Source: TOLSYN sp963849065 (GTDB lineage: Bacteria; Acidobacteriota; Terriglobia; Terriglobales; Acidobacteriaceae). Taken from it: 64,000 nucleotides of DNA. Position 1 is the stretch's first letter, and the number at the start of each line of letters is the position of its first letter. Shown in pieces: positions 50,101 to 57,869 of this stretch. The position numbers and the translations under genes are program-made. The DNA is taken from assembly GCA_963849065.1 (NCBI GenBank), contig CAWKFM010000001.1:124001-188000 (forward strand), in the 5' to 3' direction. The notes beneath the pieces are model-generated. The model was not told the DNA's origin and did not search any database. It saw nothing but the letters and a program-made list of their open reading frames with translations.

Positions 50101-52616
50101 GTGTTCAGAGTCGCATAGAACGCGCCTACGCCGTTGACCAGACCTGCATTCGCGGGTAACGCCGCCTGTGGGTCGGAACTGGTGAAGTGTATTGTTCCGC
50201 TGTAGCCAGGCGCGGTTACGCCGTATTGGTCTTGCGCCTCCACATAGAAGGTAAATGGACTGCCGGCGGGCGTGTTAACCGGAACCATCAACCCGAAGTG
50301 CGTAGGAATGCCAATGACTGAGATGTTGGCCGACGTTCCGGCAATCGTGCTAGTCACCGTGTCTGTCGCCGCAATCGTTTGCAATCCTCCGGTGTACAAG
50401 GTCGCGCTGAATGTGCCTGTGCCATTGGTCAAGGTAATGTTACCCGGCAGCACCGCCTGTGGGTCGGAACTCGTGAAATGCACCGTGCCGCTGTACCCGG
50501 TCGATGTATTGTTGGATGGGTCCTCTGCGGTTACCTGGAAGGTGAGAGGTACGCCAAAGTAAGCCGAAGCCGGAGCGCTCACGGCAAAGTGTGTGGCAGG
50601 CCCGCTTACAACAAGAGAGATGGCGGATGTTTGCGTAATGCCTCCGCCGGTGCCGCTGATGGTGATTGGGTACGTGCCAAGCGCGGTGGTTGAAGCCACG
50701 GCAATGTTCATGGTCGAACTGCCAGAGCCGGGCGCAGCGATGGAGGCGGGACTGAAACTCACCGTCACGCCTGCCGGCTGGCCAATCGCGGTCAAGGCGA
50801 CGGCTGCGTTAAAGCCGCCCCAGATGGTGCTACTGATCGTCGGCGTTCCAGTGTATCCCCTTTGCACTGTTACCGTTGTGGGCAACGAGATGACGAGGGT
50901 TGGAGAGGTGAGGGCATTAATCAGGTTGGTACCGTTCGGACTGCCCCAGCCGCTGTCCAAATCATAGCCGGCTACCGCCAAAAAACCGTTGTTGCCACTG
51001 GTGATGTCGTGGAAATCCTCGTCGTAGCTGGACGACACGCCAATCGGGTAGATGATCGGATTCAGGAAGCCAACGGCGGGTGTTCCTTGGGCTACCGCCT
51101 GTTGATTGGCTAGAGCCACATAGCCGGCCCACATGGGCGCGGCAAAACTGGTTCCGCCATATACGTTCGCCGTGCAGCCTGCCTGGTCGGCACACACATA
51201 GAAGGTAAAATCCGCGTTGGCCGATACATCCGGGCCGTTCCGATATTGTGTGGAGCCATCGTTGCCCGAGTTGATCACGCCCGGGATTTGTTGCCAGGAG
51301 GGAATCGGAAGTTGGTCCGGGGAAATTCCGCCTCCACCGTCGACCCAACCGACTTCCGAACTCCACGCACCGGCCGCGCTTGTGGTTGTTAAGCTCGTGC
51401 CGCCGACGCAGATGACATTCCCATCCTCCGATGGGTATAGATATTGGCTGGGCGTCCAGGCGCCACTATCACCGGCAGCCTGAAAGAAGCTCTGGCCCTG
51501 AGCCGCCATCCTCTGGAAATACGGGTCGTCCGTGGCGGGGTCCGCCGGGATCCAAACCCACGAACTGCTCAATTGCAAAGGCAACGGATTCGCCGTAGTC
51601 ATGGCACCAAGAATGGCCGTATCGCTGGAGCCTACGTACACGTACAGCGTGTTTATGCCCGGGGCCATGCCCAGCGCCTGAGTCATGTCGATGATCTGTT
51701 CTGTGTCATCGCAGCCATTCGCATCAAGGCAGGCCAAGCTGGTTCCATCGGTCGAAACGCCGGTGATCGTGGCAGTCAACGTCTGACCCGCGTCCGCGTA
51801 GTAAGTGTTCAGGTCGTCGATGTCATAGCCGTAGTACTCCAGCAACCCGATGTTCTGCCCCGAGCCGGTGAGGGCCGTTCCTCCGTAGTAGGCCGCCCTC
51901 ATGTCGCTGCCTAAGTAGGAGGCCGAGGGACCAGAACCCGTAGTGGCATTGGAGGACTTCCCAGTCAGAACCGTATGCTCGAGCAGAGGATGCGGGATCG
52001 AGTAATTATCCAATCCCGAGATGTGCCACAGCGGGGTCTGCAGGTTCACCGTAGGTTCACGGTCCGGAGCGTAGAAGGTGCGGTTTTCCGTCGGGTGCTG
52101 ATACACACCCATGCTCACATGGAAGGCACTCTCCACGTTCGCAACCGAGCCCTGAATCCGCACGTCCATCGCATCGCGGGAGCCGCCAACCACCGTAAAT
52201 CCGCTTGCTTTCATGAATTTAGTCAGGTTGTCATAATCCGCTTGGCTGGGACCAAACATCGCGGAAAACTCTTGCACCGTAAGAAAATGCCGGTAGGATG
52301 GGCTATTCGGGTCATAGACTCCTTGCAAGAAACTCTCCAGCCCTGCCGGATCGCTTACCGGCAGAACTACGTCAAGGCTCATCGATTGGGTTGCGGGGAG
52401 CTGCCCGACCAGCCGCGCCTGGCCGTTGAGAGTGACGTCGCGAACATGGCGCGTCATCAACGGCTGTGTCTGCGCGGAACTCAGAGCCGAGGCCATGAGT
52501 AACCCAAGGAGGCAAAGAACCAAATGAATGCGCGGGACGCAGCGGAAACTGTTAACAGAGTTATCGGATAAGGGGCGGAGACTTGCAGTCGATGGGGCGC
52601 AATTTAGCGGGTTCAT
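47160..52616 (-). CDS. Giant secreted sedolisin (S53 / kumamolisin-like) peptidase with Ig, CHB_HEX and CARDB repeats
   Basis: The product is 1818 residues. The signal peptide covers about residues 20-49 (SALSSAQ). The pro-domain follows (50-200; SPSYRHFLTVQEFSAMFGP). Catalytic domain landmarks: Glu and Asp four apart in DDTEQIIDM near residue 304, the oxyanion-type Asp in FQAAGDSGA near 381, and the nucleophile Ser in YGGTSFAAPMWAG near 489. Then come three Ig-like units, six CHB_HEX units and four CARDB units of about 116 residues, ending in TASSNTMLVP. Sedolisins are acid-active serine-carboxyl proteases that mature by cleaving the pro-domain. The repeat tail probably anchors the enzyme on the cell surface or on substrate. 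It stands alone on the minus strand. Confidence 0.9.
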   Translation of the reverse strand: MNPLNCAPSTASLRPLSDNSVNSFRCVPRIHLVLCLLGLLMASALSSAQTQPLMTRHVRDVTLNGQARLVGQLPATQSMSLDVVLPVSDPAGLESFLQGVYDPNSPSYRHFLTVQEFSAMFGPSQADYDNLTKFMKASGFTVVGGSRDAMDVRIQGSVANVESAFHVSMGVYQHPTENRTFYAPDREPTVNLQTPLWHISGLDNYSIPHPLLEHTVLTGKSSNATTGSGPSASYLGSDMRAAYYGGTALTGSGQNIGLLEYYGYDIDDLNTYYADAGQTLTATITGVSTDGTSLACLDANGCDDTEQIIDMTQALGMAPGINTLYVYVGSSDTAILGAMTTANPLPLQLSSSWVWIPADPATDDPYFQRMAAQGQSFFQAAGDSGAWTPSQYLYPSEDGNVICVGGTSLTTTSAAGAWSSEVGWVDGGGGISPDQLPIPSWQQIPGVINSGNDGSTQYRNGPDVSANADFTFYVCADQAGCTANVYGGTSFAAPMWAGYVALANQQAVAQGTPAVGFLNPIIYPIGVSSSYDEDFHDITSGNNGFLAVAGYDLDSGWGSPNGTNLINALTSPTLVISLPTTVTVQRGYTGTPTISSTIWGGFNAAVALTAIGQPAGVTVSFSPASIAAPGSGSSTMNIAVASTTALGTYPITISGTGGGITQTSAISLVVSGPATHFAVSAPASAYFGVPLTFQVTAEDPSNNTSTGYSGTVHFTSSDPQAVLPGNITLTNGTGTFSATLYTGGLQTIAATDTVTSTIAGTSANISVIGIPTHFGLMVPVNTPAGSPFTFYVEAQDQYGVTAPGYSGTIHFTSSDPQAALPANAGLVNGVGAFYATLNTAGTQTIIASDTVNASITGSGSIAVFRLAAVPTFLPAPIGTFTTPQSVTLADASPGVTIYYTTNGSTPTTSSTTYNGPFTVSTTTTINAIAAGNGYAAGPVAIGTYNIVAATPTFSPAPIGTFTTPQSVTLTDASPGATIYYTTNGSTPTTASTQYTGPIPVSTTTTINAIAAGNGYAAGPVAVGTYNIVAATPTFLPAPIGTFTTPQSVTLADASPGVTIYYTTNGSTPTTSSTTYNGPFTVSTTTTINAIAAGNGYAAGPVAIGTYNIVAATPTFSPAPIGTFTTSQSVTLTDSTAGAKIYYTTNGSTPTTASTQYTGPIPVSVTTTINAIAAVNGSGTSTVAIGTYTITAATPSFSPAPATYSTSQSVTLTDSTAGAKIYYTTNGSTPTTASTQYTGPIPVSATTTINAIAAVNGSGPSAVAIGTYTIGAATPSFSPAPATYTTPQSVTLTDSTPGAIIYYTTNGSTPTTASTQYTGPIPVSVTTTVNAIAAVNGSGPSAVTSGTYTIVAGPALVESAVSILTTTPASGGSLQVSDTVQNTGAAKAGASDTGFYLSTNGTTKGTYLTYRSVPALGAGASSGPVSTTLTLPTNLTGTYYVIACADYNNAVTESNTNNCTASAPFIVAGAALVESAVSILTSAPISGGSLQVSDTVLNQGGGVAGASDTGFYLSTNGTTKGTYLTYRSVPALGAGTSSGPVSTTLTLPTNLTGTYYVIACADYNNAVTESNTNNCTASAPFTVAGAALVESSVSVLTSAPISGGSLQVSDTVLNQGGGVAGASDTGFYLSTNGTTKGTYLTYRSVPALGAGTSSGPVSTTLTLPTNLTGTYYVIACADYNNAVTESNTNNCTASAPFTVAGADLIENAVSILTTAPALGGAVQVSDTVLNQGAGIAGSSDTAFYLSTNGTTKGAYLGYRSVGSLNPGASSGPVTTTLTLPANTSAGVYYVIACANFNNAVTESNTANNCTASSNTMLVP
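47163..48570 (-). repeat. Four CARDB coding repeats, 348-bp period
   Basis: Units of 348 bp encode the VSILTxxPxxGGSLQVSDTV ... TYYVIACADYNNAVTESN domain. The second and third units (about 47514-47861 and 47862-48209) are nearly identical at DNA level over long runs, with the fourth-from-end unit close behind, so the copy number may vary between strains and assemblies. Confidence 0.85.
48571..50020 (-). repeat. Six CHB_HEX coding repeats in the sedolisin gene
   Basis: Units of about 237-246 bp encode IYYTTNGSTPTT beta-sandwiches of the type also found in the 8-heme cytochrome gene. Blocks near 49250-49500 and 49735-49985 are almost identical over roughly 240 bp, alternating with a second subtype, a pattern of duplication of two-unit blocks. 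Confidence 0.8.
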
Positions 52617-52699
52617 TTGGCTTGCCTTTCATAACAAGCAAGCCGATAATTGAAGCGGACGGGCTAGCAGCTATCGGATTGCCGAAGTTGTTAGTTTCT

Positions 52700-52734
52700 G
52701 AGCCTGCCGGTAGTTACCAGCTACCGGTAGGCTC
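52700..52734 (+). terminator. Orphan + strand terminator-like hairpin
   Basis: A 14-bp stem with one mismatch (GAGCCTGCCGGTAG / CTACCGGTAGGCTC), 7-base loop, followed by GATCTTTTTG. It is in the orientation of a + strand terminator, but no + strand gene lies upstream within 10 kb apart from the IS. Confidence 0.6.
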
Positions 52735-53352
52735 GATCTTTTTGTGCAACTTGTTTTACAGATTGGCCCAGCTGCGTGATTACCTGCGAAGGATGAATCC
52801 ATTCGCATAATCTCGGTGGTGAATTAGCTCATAGCAATGCTTACTTGCTATGAAAGTTGATGTACAACCCGCCCCCGGGGATGTCTGAACTTGAAAAGTG
52901 AATTCAACTTGTTTTCCGCAGACGGTAATTTCGCCGTGGTTTGCATAGGGCACTGCCATTCGGCAAGCCGCATAGCTGGGCATCGAGCCCATCTGCTGTA
53001 ACGCCTCCAGGCTGTTTGGCCTGTGCTCCGACCCTTTGTACAAATTAGTCTTACAGATTGGGGGCCGACCCATGATTTCCCACGAATTTGATGTTTTCCA
53101 TTCGTGCATTCGGCCCGGTGGATAGCTGCCACCCACATAATGATGTGAAATAAATCAGGATGGATGCTTAATGATGGTTCTTCCGCACACGGTAACTTCG
53201 TCATGGTGCCCGATGAGTAGGGCGGCCGCCGCCAAAATCGACGAGGGGGCTCGCGAACTGCCACGAAGCTTCTTGGGGCTTCGCGTTCCCATTTCGGAGC
53301 ATGAGCCGCTGAGAAAATCGGGGCGGCCGGGGACGTCTAAGTCGGTTGAGTT

Positions 53353-53413
53353 GAAACTGCAACAGCCGGTGATGCGGGCGCCATGCCCGGGTATCGCCGG
53401 CTGTTGCAGTTTC
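53353..53413. terminator. Long inverted repeat downstream of the second TPR gene
   Basis: Perfect 17-bp arms (GAAACTGCAACAGCCGG and its complement at 53397-53413) enclose 27 bases that contain an inner CGGGC/GCCCG stem. It lies 73 bases beyond the stop of the minus-strand TPR gene. No T-tract, so it may stabilise the mRNA end instead of terminating strongly. Confidence 0.55.
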
Positions 53414-53485
53414 AGTAATCCCATTCGATCGCTTGGCTCGCTGGCGCAAGACTGCAGATGCGGATCTGTGCTACCCCACTGGAAG

Positions 53486-54166
53486 CTACATCGCGGGCTT
53501 GTCGGTCTTTGCGCCGACCGGCATCTTCTCGTGCTCTTTGGCCTTCGCAATCATCTTCTCCACCTGCGCCCGTTGCGGATGGTTCGGATTGGTCTTGATC
53601 AGCTTCTCCCAGCACGCAATGGCGCCTTTTACATCACCCTGGTCCTGCCACTTCAGCATTCCCAGATTGTAAAGAGCATTGGCAAACTTCGGGTCAACTT
53701 CGAGCGCCTTGTTGAACGTTGCGATCGCCTTATCAGTGGAACCGGCAAAATACTCGGCGTTCCCCAGCTTGGTCAGCGCATCGGCGGTCGGCTTTACGTC
53801 CACCGCCATCTGGAAGTATTTTTCCGCATCCTCATACTGCCGGGCCGCCATGTAGTAGGTGGCAATCTTGGTCAGCAGGGCGCTGTCCTTCGGGTTCTGT
53901 TTCAACTGTTCCAACAGCGGCGCCACCTGCTGATCGGCCATCTGTTTCAACTGATCCGGGGTTGGCGCTGCGGGAGCCGCTTGCCCGCCGCCCATCGGGT
54001 TGCCGCCCTGCATCTGCGTCTGCACGGCGGCTGCGGGCGCCTGGGGTGCCTTCGATCCGCGGAACAGGAATCCCATGGTTACGCCAACCAGCAAACATAT
54101 CGCCGACAGGGTATAGACCTGAACCGAAGACCAGCCAGTCTTGACCGTCTGAATGTCATCACTCAT
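53486..54166 (-). CDS. Membrane-anchored TPR protein, second copy
   Basis: The product is 226 residues from ATG 54166 (a TTG 24 bases upstream is an alternative; a GAGGAG lies between them, 12 bases before the ATG). One membrane segment (about residues 15-35, YTLSAICLLVGVTMGFLF) precedes a Gln/Pro/Ala/Gly linker and TPR repeats from about residue 75 (DSALLTKIATYYMAARQYED, DPKFANALYNLGMLKW). It ends MPVGAKTDKPAM; the copy at 6615 ends in the same TDKPAM. Shared architecture and tail show they are paralogues. It is divergent from the flavoprotein gene at 54555. Likely periplasm-facing scaffold. Confidence 0.8.
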   Translation of the reverse strand: MSDDIQTVKTGWSSVQVYTLSAICLLVGVTMGFLFRGSKAPQAPAAAVQTQMQGGNPMGGGQAAPAAPTPDQLKQMADQQVAPLLEQLKQNPKDSALLTKIATYYMAARQYEDAEKYFQMAVDVKPTADALTKLGNAEYFAGSTDKAIATFNKALEVDPKFANALYNLGMLKWQDQGDVKGAIACWEKLIKTNPNHPQRAQVEKMIAKAKEHEKMPVGAKTDKPAM

Positions 54167-54554
54167 TTGTTCCAGTAACTCCTCTAGCAAAAAAATTCCG
54201 TCCCGATGGTTTCTCGCCTGGTCGCTTGAATACGACAGGACGTAGAGAAGACTCCAGAACAGTGTGGCCTCTGTCTACAAGGCAGTCACCCTGCCAAAGT
54301 CCGGCTTTCGATCGAGAATCTTTGCGCCTTATTTTCCAATCTGTTGTGACAGCCTCATTGTAGCAATAGAGAGAGTTCTTCGCGGGGCATGGGGGAAATC
54401 ACGCAATGTGCGCTGGTTTTACCCCCACTTCAATATGTTATTTTGGAATGAAAGTTGCCCTAACGCTGGGAGCGTCATCACTCACCCCCTATGACTCAGG
54501 GTGCAGGATTTGTGCAGGTGCGTTGCTGGCCCGGCATCCATTAACGGAATCATT
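54167..54554. other. Divergent intergenic region
   Basis: About 390 bases between the divergent TPR and flavoprotein genes; it should contain both promoters. I could not assign -35/-10 boxes with confidence. No gene seen. Confidence 0.4.
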
Positions 54555-56084
54555 ATGAAACCTCAGGCAATCATCATCGGAGCCGGCCCCGCGGGATTGA
54601 CCGCCGCCTACGAGCTTCTCACCCGCACCGATATTCATCCGGTCGTCATCGAGCGCTTTGACTACATGGGCGGCATCTCGCGCACCGTGCGCTACAAGGG
54701 CAACCGCATGGACATCGGCGGCCACCGCTTCTTTTCCAAGAGCGACCGCGTGATGAACTGGTGGCTCCAGCAGCTGCCGCAGGAGACGCCCGGACAATCG
54801 GACAAGGAAGACGACGTCATGCTGGTGCGCGCCCGCAAGTCGCGCATCTACTTCCTGCGTAAGTTCTTCGACTATCCCATCCAGCTCAGCAAGGCGACGC
54901 TGGGCAACCTCGGCCCTGCCCGCACCGTGCGCATTGGCCTCAGCTACCTGCGCGCCATGATGTTTCCCATCCGCAAGGTGGAGAACCTGGAGCAGTTTTT
55001 CATCAACCGCTTCGGACGCGAGCTCTATCTCACGTTCTTCAAGTCCTACACCGAGAAAGTCTGGGGAGTGCCCTGCGACAAGATCAGCGCCGAGTGGGGC
55101 GCACAACGCATCAAGGGTCTTTCCATTCGCAAGGCCATCGCCCACTTCCTCAAACAATCCCGCAAGTCGGGAGACATTGCGCAGAAGGGCACCGAGACCT
55201 CACTCATCGAGCAGTTCCTCTATCCCAAGTTCGGCCCGGGGCAGATGTGGGAAAAGATCGCCGCGCACGTCGAGGAGATGGGTGGCGAGATCATCACCAA
55301 CTTCAACATCACCTCCGTGGAGGTGAAGGACGGGCGCGTGGTCGCCGTCAGCGGACACGCCTCCGATGGCACTGAGCGCCGTTTCCCCGGCGACTATTTC
55401 TTCTCCACCACCTCCGTCAAGGAACTGGTGCAGGCCATGGTGGACAGCGGCAGCACCGTGCCGGAAAACGTCCGCGAGATCGCCTCCAAGCTGGAGTACC
55501 GCGACTTTATCGCCGTGGGCCTGCTGGTGGACAAGATGAAGGTTCGTGATCCGGAAGCCAAATTTGGCCAGCTGGTATCCGACAACTGGATTTACATCCA
55601 GGAGCCTGACGTGCTCGTCGGCCGGCTGCAGGTCTTCAATAACTGGAGCCCGTTCCTGGTGGCCGACCGCGACAAGGTCTGGCTGGGCGCCGAGTACTTC
55701 TGCTATGAGGGCGACGAGCTGTGGACTCGCTCCGAGGAGAGCATGGCAAAGCTGGCCGCCGAAGAGCTGGCCAAGATCGACATCATCGATCTCAACGACG
55801 TGCGCGACGCCGTGGTGGTCCACATGGCAAAAACCTACCCCGCATATTTCGGCGCCTACGACCGCTTCCAGGAGGTACGCGACTACGTCGATGCGATCCC
55901 GAACCTGTACCTGGTTGGACGCAACGGCATGCACAAATACAATAACCAGGACCACTCGATGCTGACGGCGATGACCGCCGTGGACAACATCATCGCGGGA
56001 CGCCTGGACAAGCAAAACCTCTGGGAAGTGAACACCGAACAGGATTACCACGAGACCAAGGAAAAAGAGGTCCAGGAAAAATAG
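54555..56084 (+). CDS. FAD-dependent oxidoreductase, UDP-galactopyranose mutase / amine-oxidase-like
   Basis: The product is 509 residues from ATG 54555; 18 in-frame codons upstream are not conserved-looking. The N-terminus AIIIGAGPAGLTAAYEL is the Rossmann FAD-binding fingerprint, followed by FDYMGGISRTVRYKGNRMDIGGHRFF, the usual second flavin-contact region of this superfamily. Further motifs: YTEKVWGVPCDKISAEWGAQRI and, near the C-terminus, LYLVGRNGMHKYNNQDHSMLTA, where GRNG...NNQDHS contacts flavin. These match the 'NAD(P)/FAD-dependent oxidoreductase' group often found beside cell-surface polysaccharide genes. Possible sugar-nucleotide mutase or oxidase; precise reaction not determinable. 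Confidence 0.85.
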   Translation: MKPQAIIIGAGPAGLTAAYELLTRTDIHPVVIERFDYMGGISRTVRYKGNRMDIGGHRFFSKSDRVMNWWLQQLPQETPGQSDKEDDVMLVRARKSRIYFLRKFFDYPIQLSKATLGNLGPARTVRIGLSYLRAMMFPIRKVENLEQFFINRFGRELYLTFFKSYTEKVWGVPCDKISAEWGAQRIKGLSIRKAIAHFLKQSRKSGDIAQKGTETSLIEQFLYPKFGPGQMWEKIAAHVEEMGGEIITNFNITSVEVKDGRVVAVSGHASDGTERRFPGDYFFSTTSVKELVQAMVDSGSTVPENVREIASKLEYRDFIAVGLLVDKMKVRDPEAKFGQLVSDNWIYIQEPDVLVGRLQVFNNWSPFLVADRDKVWLGAEYFCYEGDELWTRSEESMAKLAAEELAKIDIIDLNDVRDAVVVHMAKTYPAYFGAYDRFQEVRDYVDAIPNLYLVGRNGMHKYNNQDHSMLTAMTAVDNIIAGRLDKQNLWEVNTEQDYHETKEKEVQEK

Positions 56085-56380
56085 TTCGGAATTTGCCGTC
56101 GTCGGCTCTGTATTCCCCGGCCGCGCGTCGTCTGCGTTAGAGTAGGATCGAGAGGTCAGGGGTGTGGGGCCAATTCACCCAGCAACTTTGTCCCGGCCGG
56201 AATCCTGAGTGAAGAGCCTCGATTTTCGATCAAAGAATGCGCGATATGCCCCATTTGGATGATTGGAAGCCTCTCTCACGGCGTGTATCCAACTAGAAAC
56301 AAATAGCTTGCTGAATATCTGGCAATTGGCCCGCTAGTTGCAAACCATATCTTTAGCTATCTGGAAGGTAGGAGCCCGAA
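56085..56380. other. Intergenic region before the cytochrome c assembly operon
   Basis: About 300 bases without a gene. It presumably carries the promoter of resB-ccsA; AGGAG six bases before 56381 is the Shine-Dalgarno. Confidence 0.4.
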
Positions 56381-57838
56381 ATGGGTTTGAAGTCAATCTG
56401 GACAAAGTTGTATCAGACGCTCGCCTCCGTGCGAACGGGTATTTTTCTCATTCTTATAGTGGGCATTTTTGCGGCAGCCGGAACCGTTATTCTGCAGCGC
56501 CCCACCACGGAGCCGGACGCGATGCAGCGCTCCTATTCGCCGGAGACCCTACGGTGGCTTGACCGCCTCCAGCTCACCGATATCTACCATTCGTGGTGGT
56601 TTCTGACGCTGCTCTGCCTGTTCTGCGTCTGCCTGATTTTTGTCTCCCTGGACCGTTGGCCGAATGCCTGGAAGGTGTATTCCCGGCCGGTTCGTTTTGC
56701 CGCGCCGCACTTCCGCCTGGGCCTGCCCCAAACCGCTAAGCTGCCAGTCTCCGATGGAGCCGCCGCCCTTTCGACCACCGAGCGTGTTCTGGCTCGCTTC
56801 GGTTTCAAGGCGGAGCGGGTGACCGAAGAGGGTGCAACCGGTTTATTTGCCGAAAAGCAGCGCTTCTCCGTGCTGGCCGTTTTCATTGTCCACTTGAGCC
56901 TGCTGTTTATCTTTGCCGGATACATCGTGGACGGCGTCGTTGGCTATCGCGGCTACATGAACATTCCCGAGGGCTCGACGCTCGGCCAGATCACGATCAG
57001 CGACAATCGTGGCGGCGAGAGCAAGAAAGCACTCCCGTTTCTGGTCCGCTGCGACGGAGCTGGAGAGGAAACCTACGCCGACGGCAGTCCCAAGAAATGG
57101 TGGTCCAAGCTGGTGGTGATTGAGAACGGCAAGGAAGCCGTCTCCAAGATGATTGTGGTGAACGATCCTCTGGTTTACAAAGGCATTCACATCTACCAGT
57201 CGAGCATGGGGCAATCCGGCACTCCCCGGGCACTCACCTTTACGGCAACGCCAACCAGCGGTGGCGAAGCGGTGAACGTCATGGTTCCCTTGAATGGCGC
57301 GGCGGCGCTGCCGGATGGGGAAAACCTCAGCATTCTGCGCTGGGTTCCCGATTACTACGTGCAGGATAATGAGGTCTTCCAAAAATCCGACGACCCGTCG
57401 AACCCGGCGGTCCAGCTGGGCCTGACCAACGCCCAGGGCCAGACCAAGAAGCTCTGGATTCTCTATTCGCAGCTGAATAGCACCAAGGGACAGGACGCGC
57501 CCTATGAGTTTGCCATCAAGTCGGCAGCCTGGGCCAAGTACACCGGTCTCGAGGTCTCGCACCATCCCGGCCAGATGGGAGTCTGGATCGGCGTCGTGCT
57601 GATGGCGCTCGGCCTGATGATTGCCTTCTATACCCACCATGTTCGCATCTGGGCCGCCATCGCCGAAGACGGCCAGGGCGGAAAACTTTTGTGGATAGGC
57701 GGCACGACCAACAAAAACCGAGACAAGTTCAAGCTGACCTTCGAGCAGATCAAGACAGCCCTGAGCCAGGAACTGAGCGGCGGAGCCGCAGCCAACCTTA
57801 ACCAAAAGAACCAAGACAAGACGCTGTCCAAGGCATAG
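56381..57838 (+). CDS. resB: Cytochrome c biogenesis protein ResB (Ccs1)
   Basis: The product is 485 residues with AGGAG before the ATG. Three N-terminal helices (RTGIFLILIVGIFAAAGTVI, then SWWFLTLLCLFCVCLIFVSLD) open the protein as in ResB/Ccs1. A large periplasmic domain (about residues 190-400) contains FVVNDPLVYKGIHIYQSSMG-type sequence, and a last helix near residue 405 (MGVWIGVVLMALGLMIAFY) is followed by a cytoplasmic tail. ResB with CcsA forms the system II haem export and ligation complex that attaches haem to CxxCH apocytochromes in the periplasm, needed for all cytochromes in this window. It is 31 bases ahead of ccsA. Confidence 0.93.
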   Translation: MGLKSIWTKLYQTLASVRTGIFLILIVGIFAAAGTVILQRPTTEPDAMQRSYSPETLRWLDRLQLTDIYHSWWFLTLLCLFCVCLIFVSLDRWPNAWKVYSRPVRFAAPHFRLGLPQTAKLPVSDGAAALSTTERVLARFGFKAERVTEEGATGLFAEKQRFSVLAVFIVHLSLLFIFAGYIVDGVVGYRGYMNIPEGSTLGQITISDNRGGESKKALPFLVRCDGAGEETYADGSPKKWWSKLVVIENGKEAVSKMIVVNDPLVYKGIHIYQSSMGQSGTPRALTFTATPTSGGEAVNVMVPLNGAAALPDGENLSILRWVPDYYVQDNEVFQKSDDPSNPAVQLGLTNAQGQTKKLWILYSQLNSTKGQDAPYEFAIKSAAWAKYTGLEVSHHPGQMGVWIGVVLMALGLMIAFYTHHVRIWAAIAEDGQGGKLLWIGGTTNKNRDKFKLTFEQIKTALSQELSGGAAANLNQKNQDKTLSKA

Positions 57839-57869
57839 AAGCCCGGACTGCGGCAGGAGTTACAAAGTT

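Larger units (their letters stand above)
52617..53485. other. Long intergenic region with hairpins and degenerate short repeats
   Basis: About 870 bases with no gene I can support. Two pairs of diverged repeats are visible: a segment with TTACAGATTGG at about 52740-52770 and again at 53034-53070, and TTCCGCAxACGGTAA at about 52914 and 53179. Their order is kept about 270-290 bases apart, so an old tandem duplication is likely. Two large hairpins (52700-52734, 53353-53413) are listed separately. It looks like decayed DNA between the sedolisin and TPR genes. Confidence 0.5.

Noticed and set aside
53171..54178. Long + strand open frame (335 codons) opposite the second TPR gene
   Set aside because: It is the shadow of the minus-strand TPR gene; His/Arg/Leu-rich composition without motifs, no proper Shine-Dalgarno.
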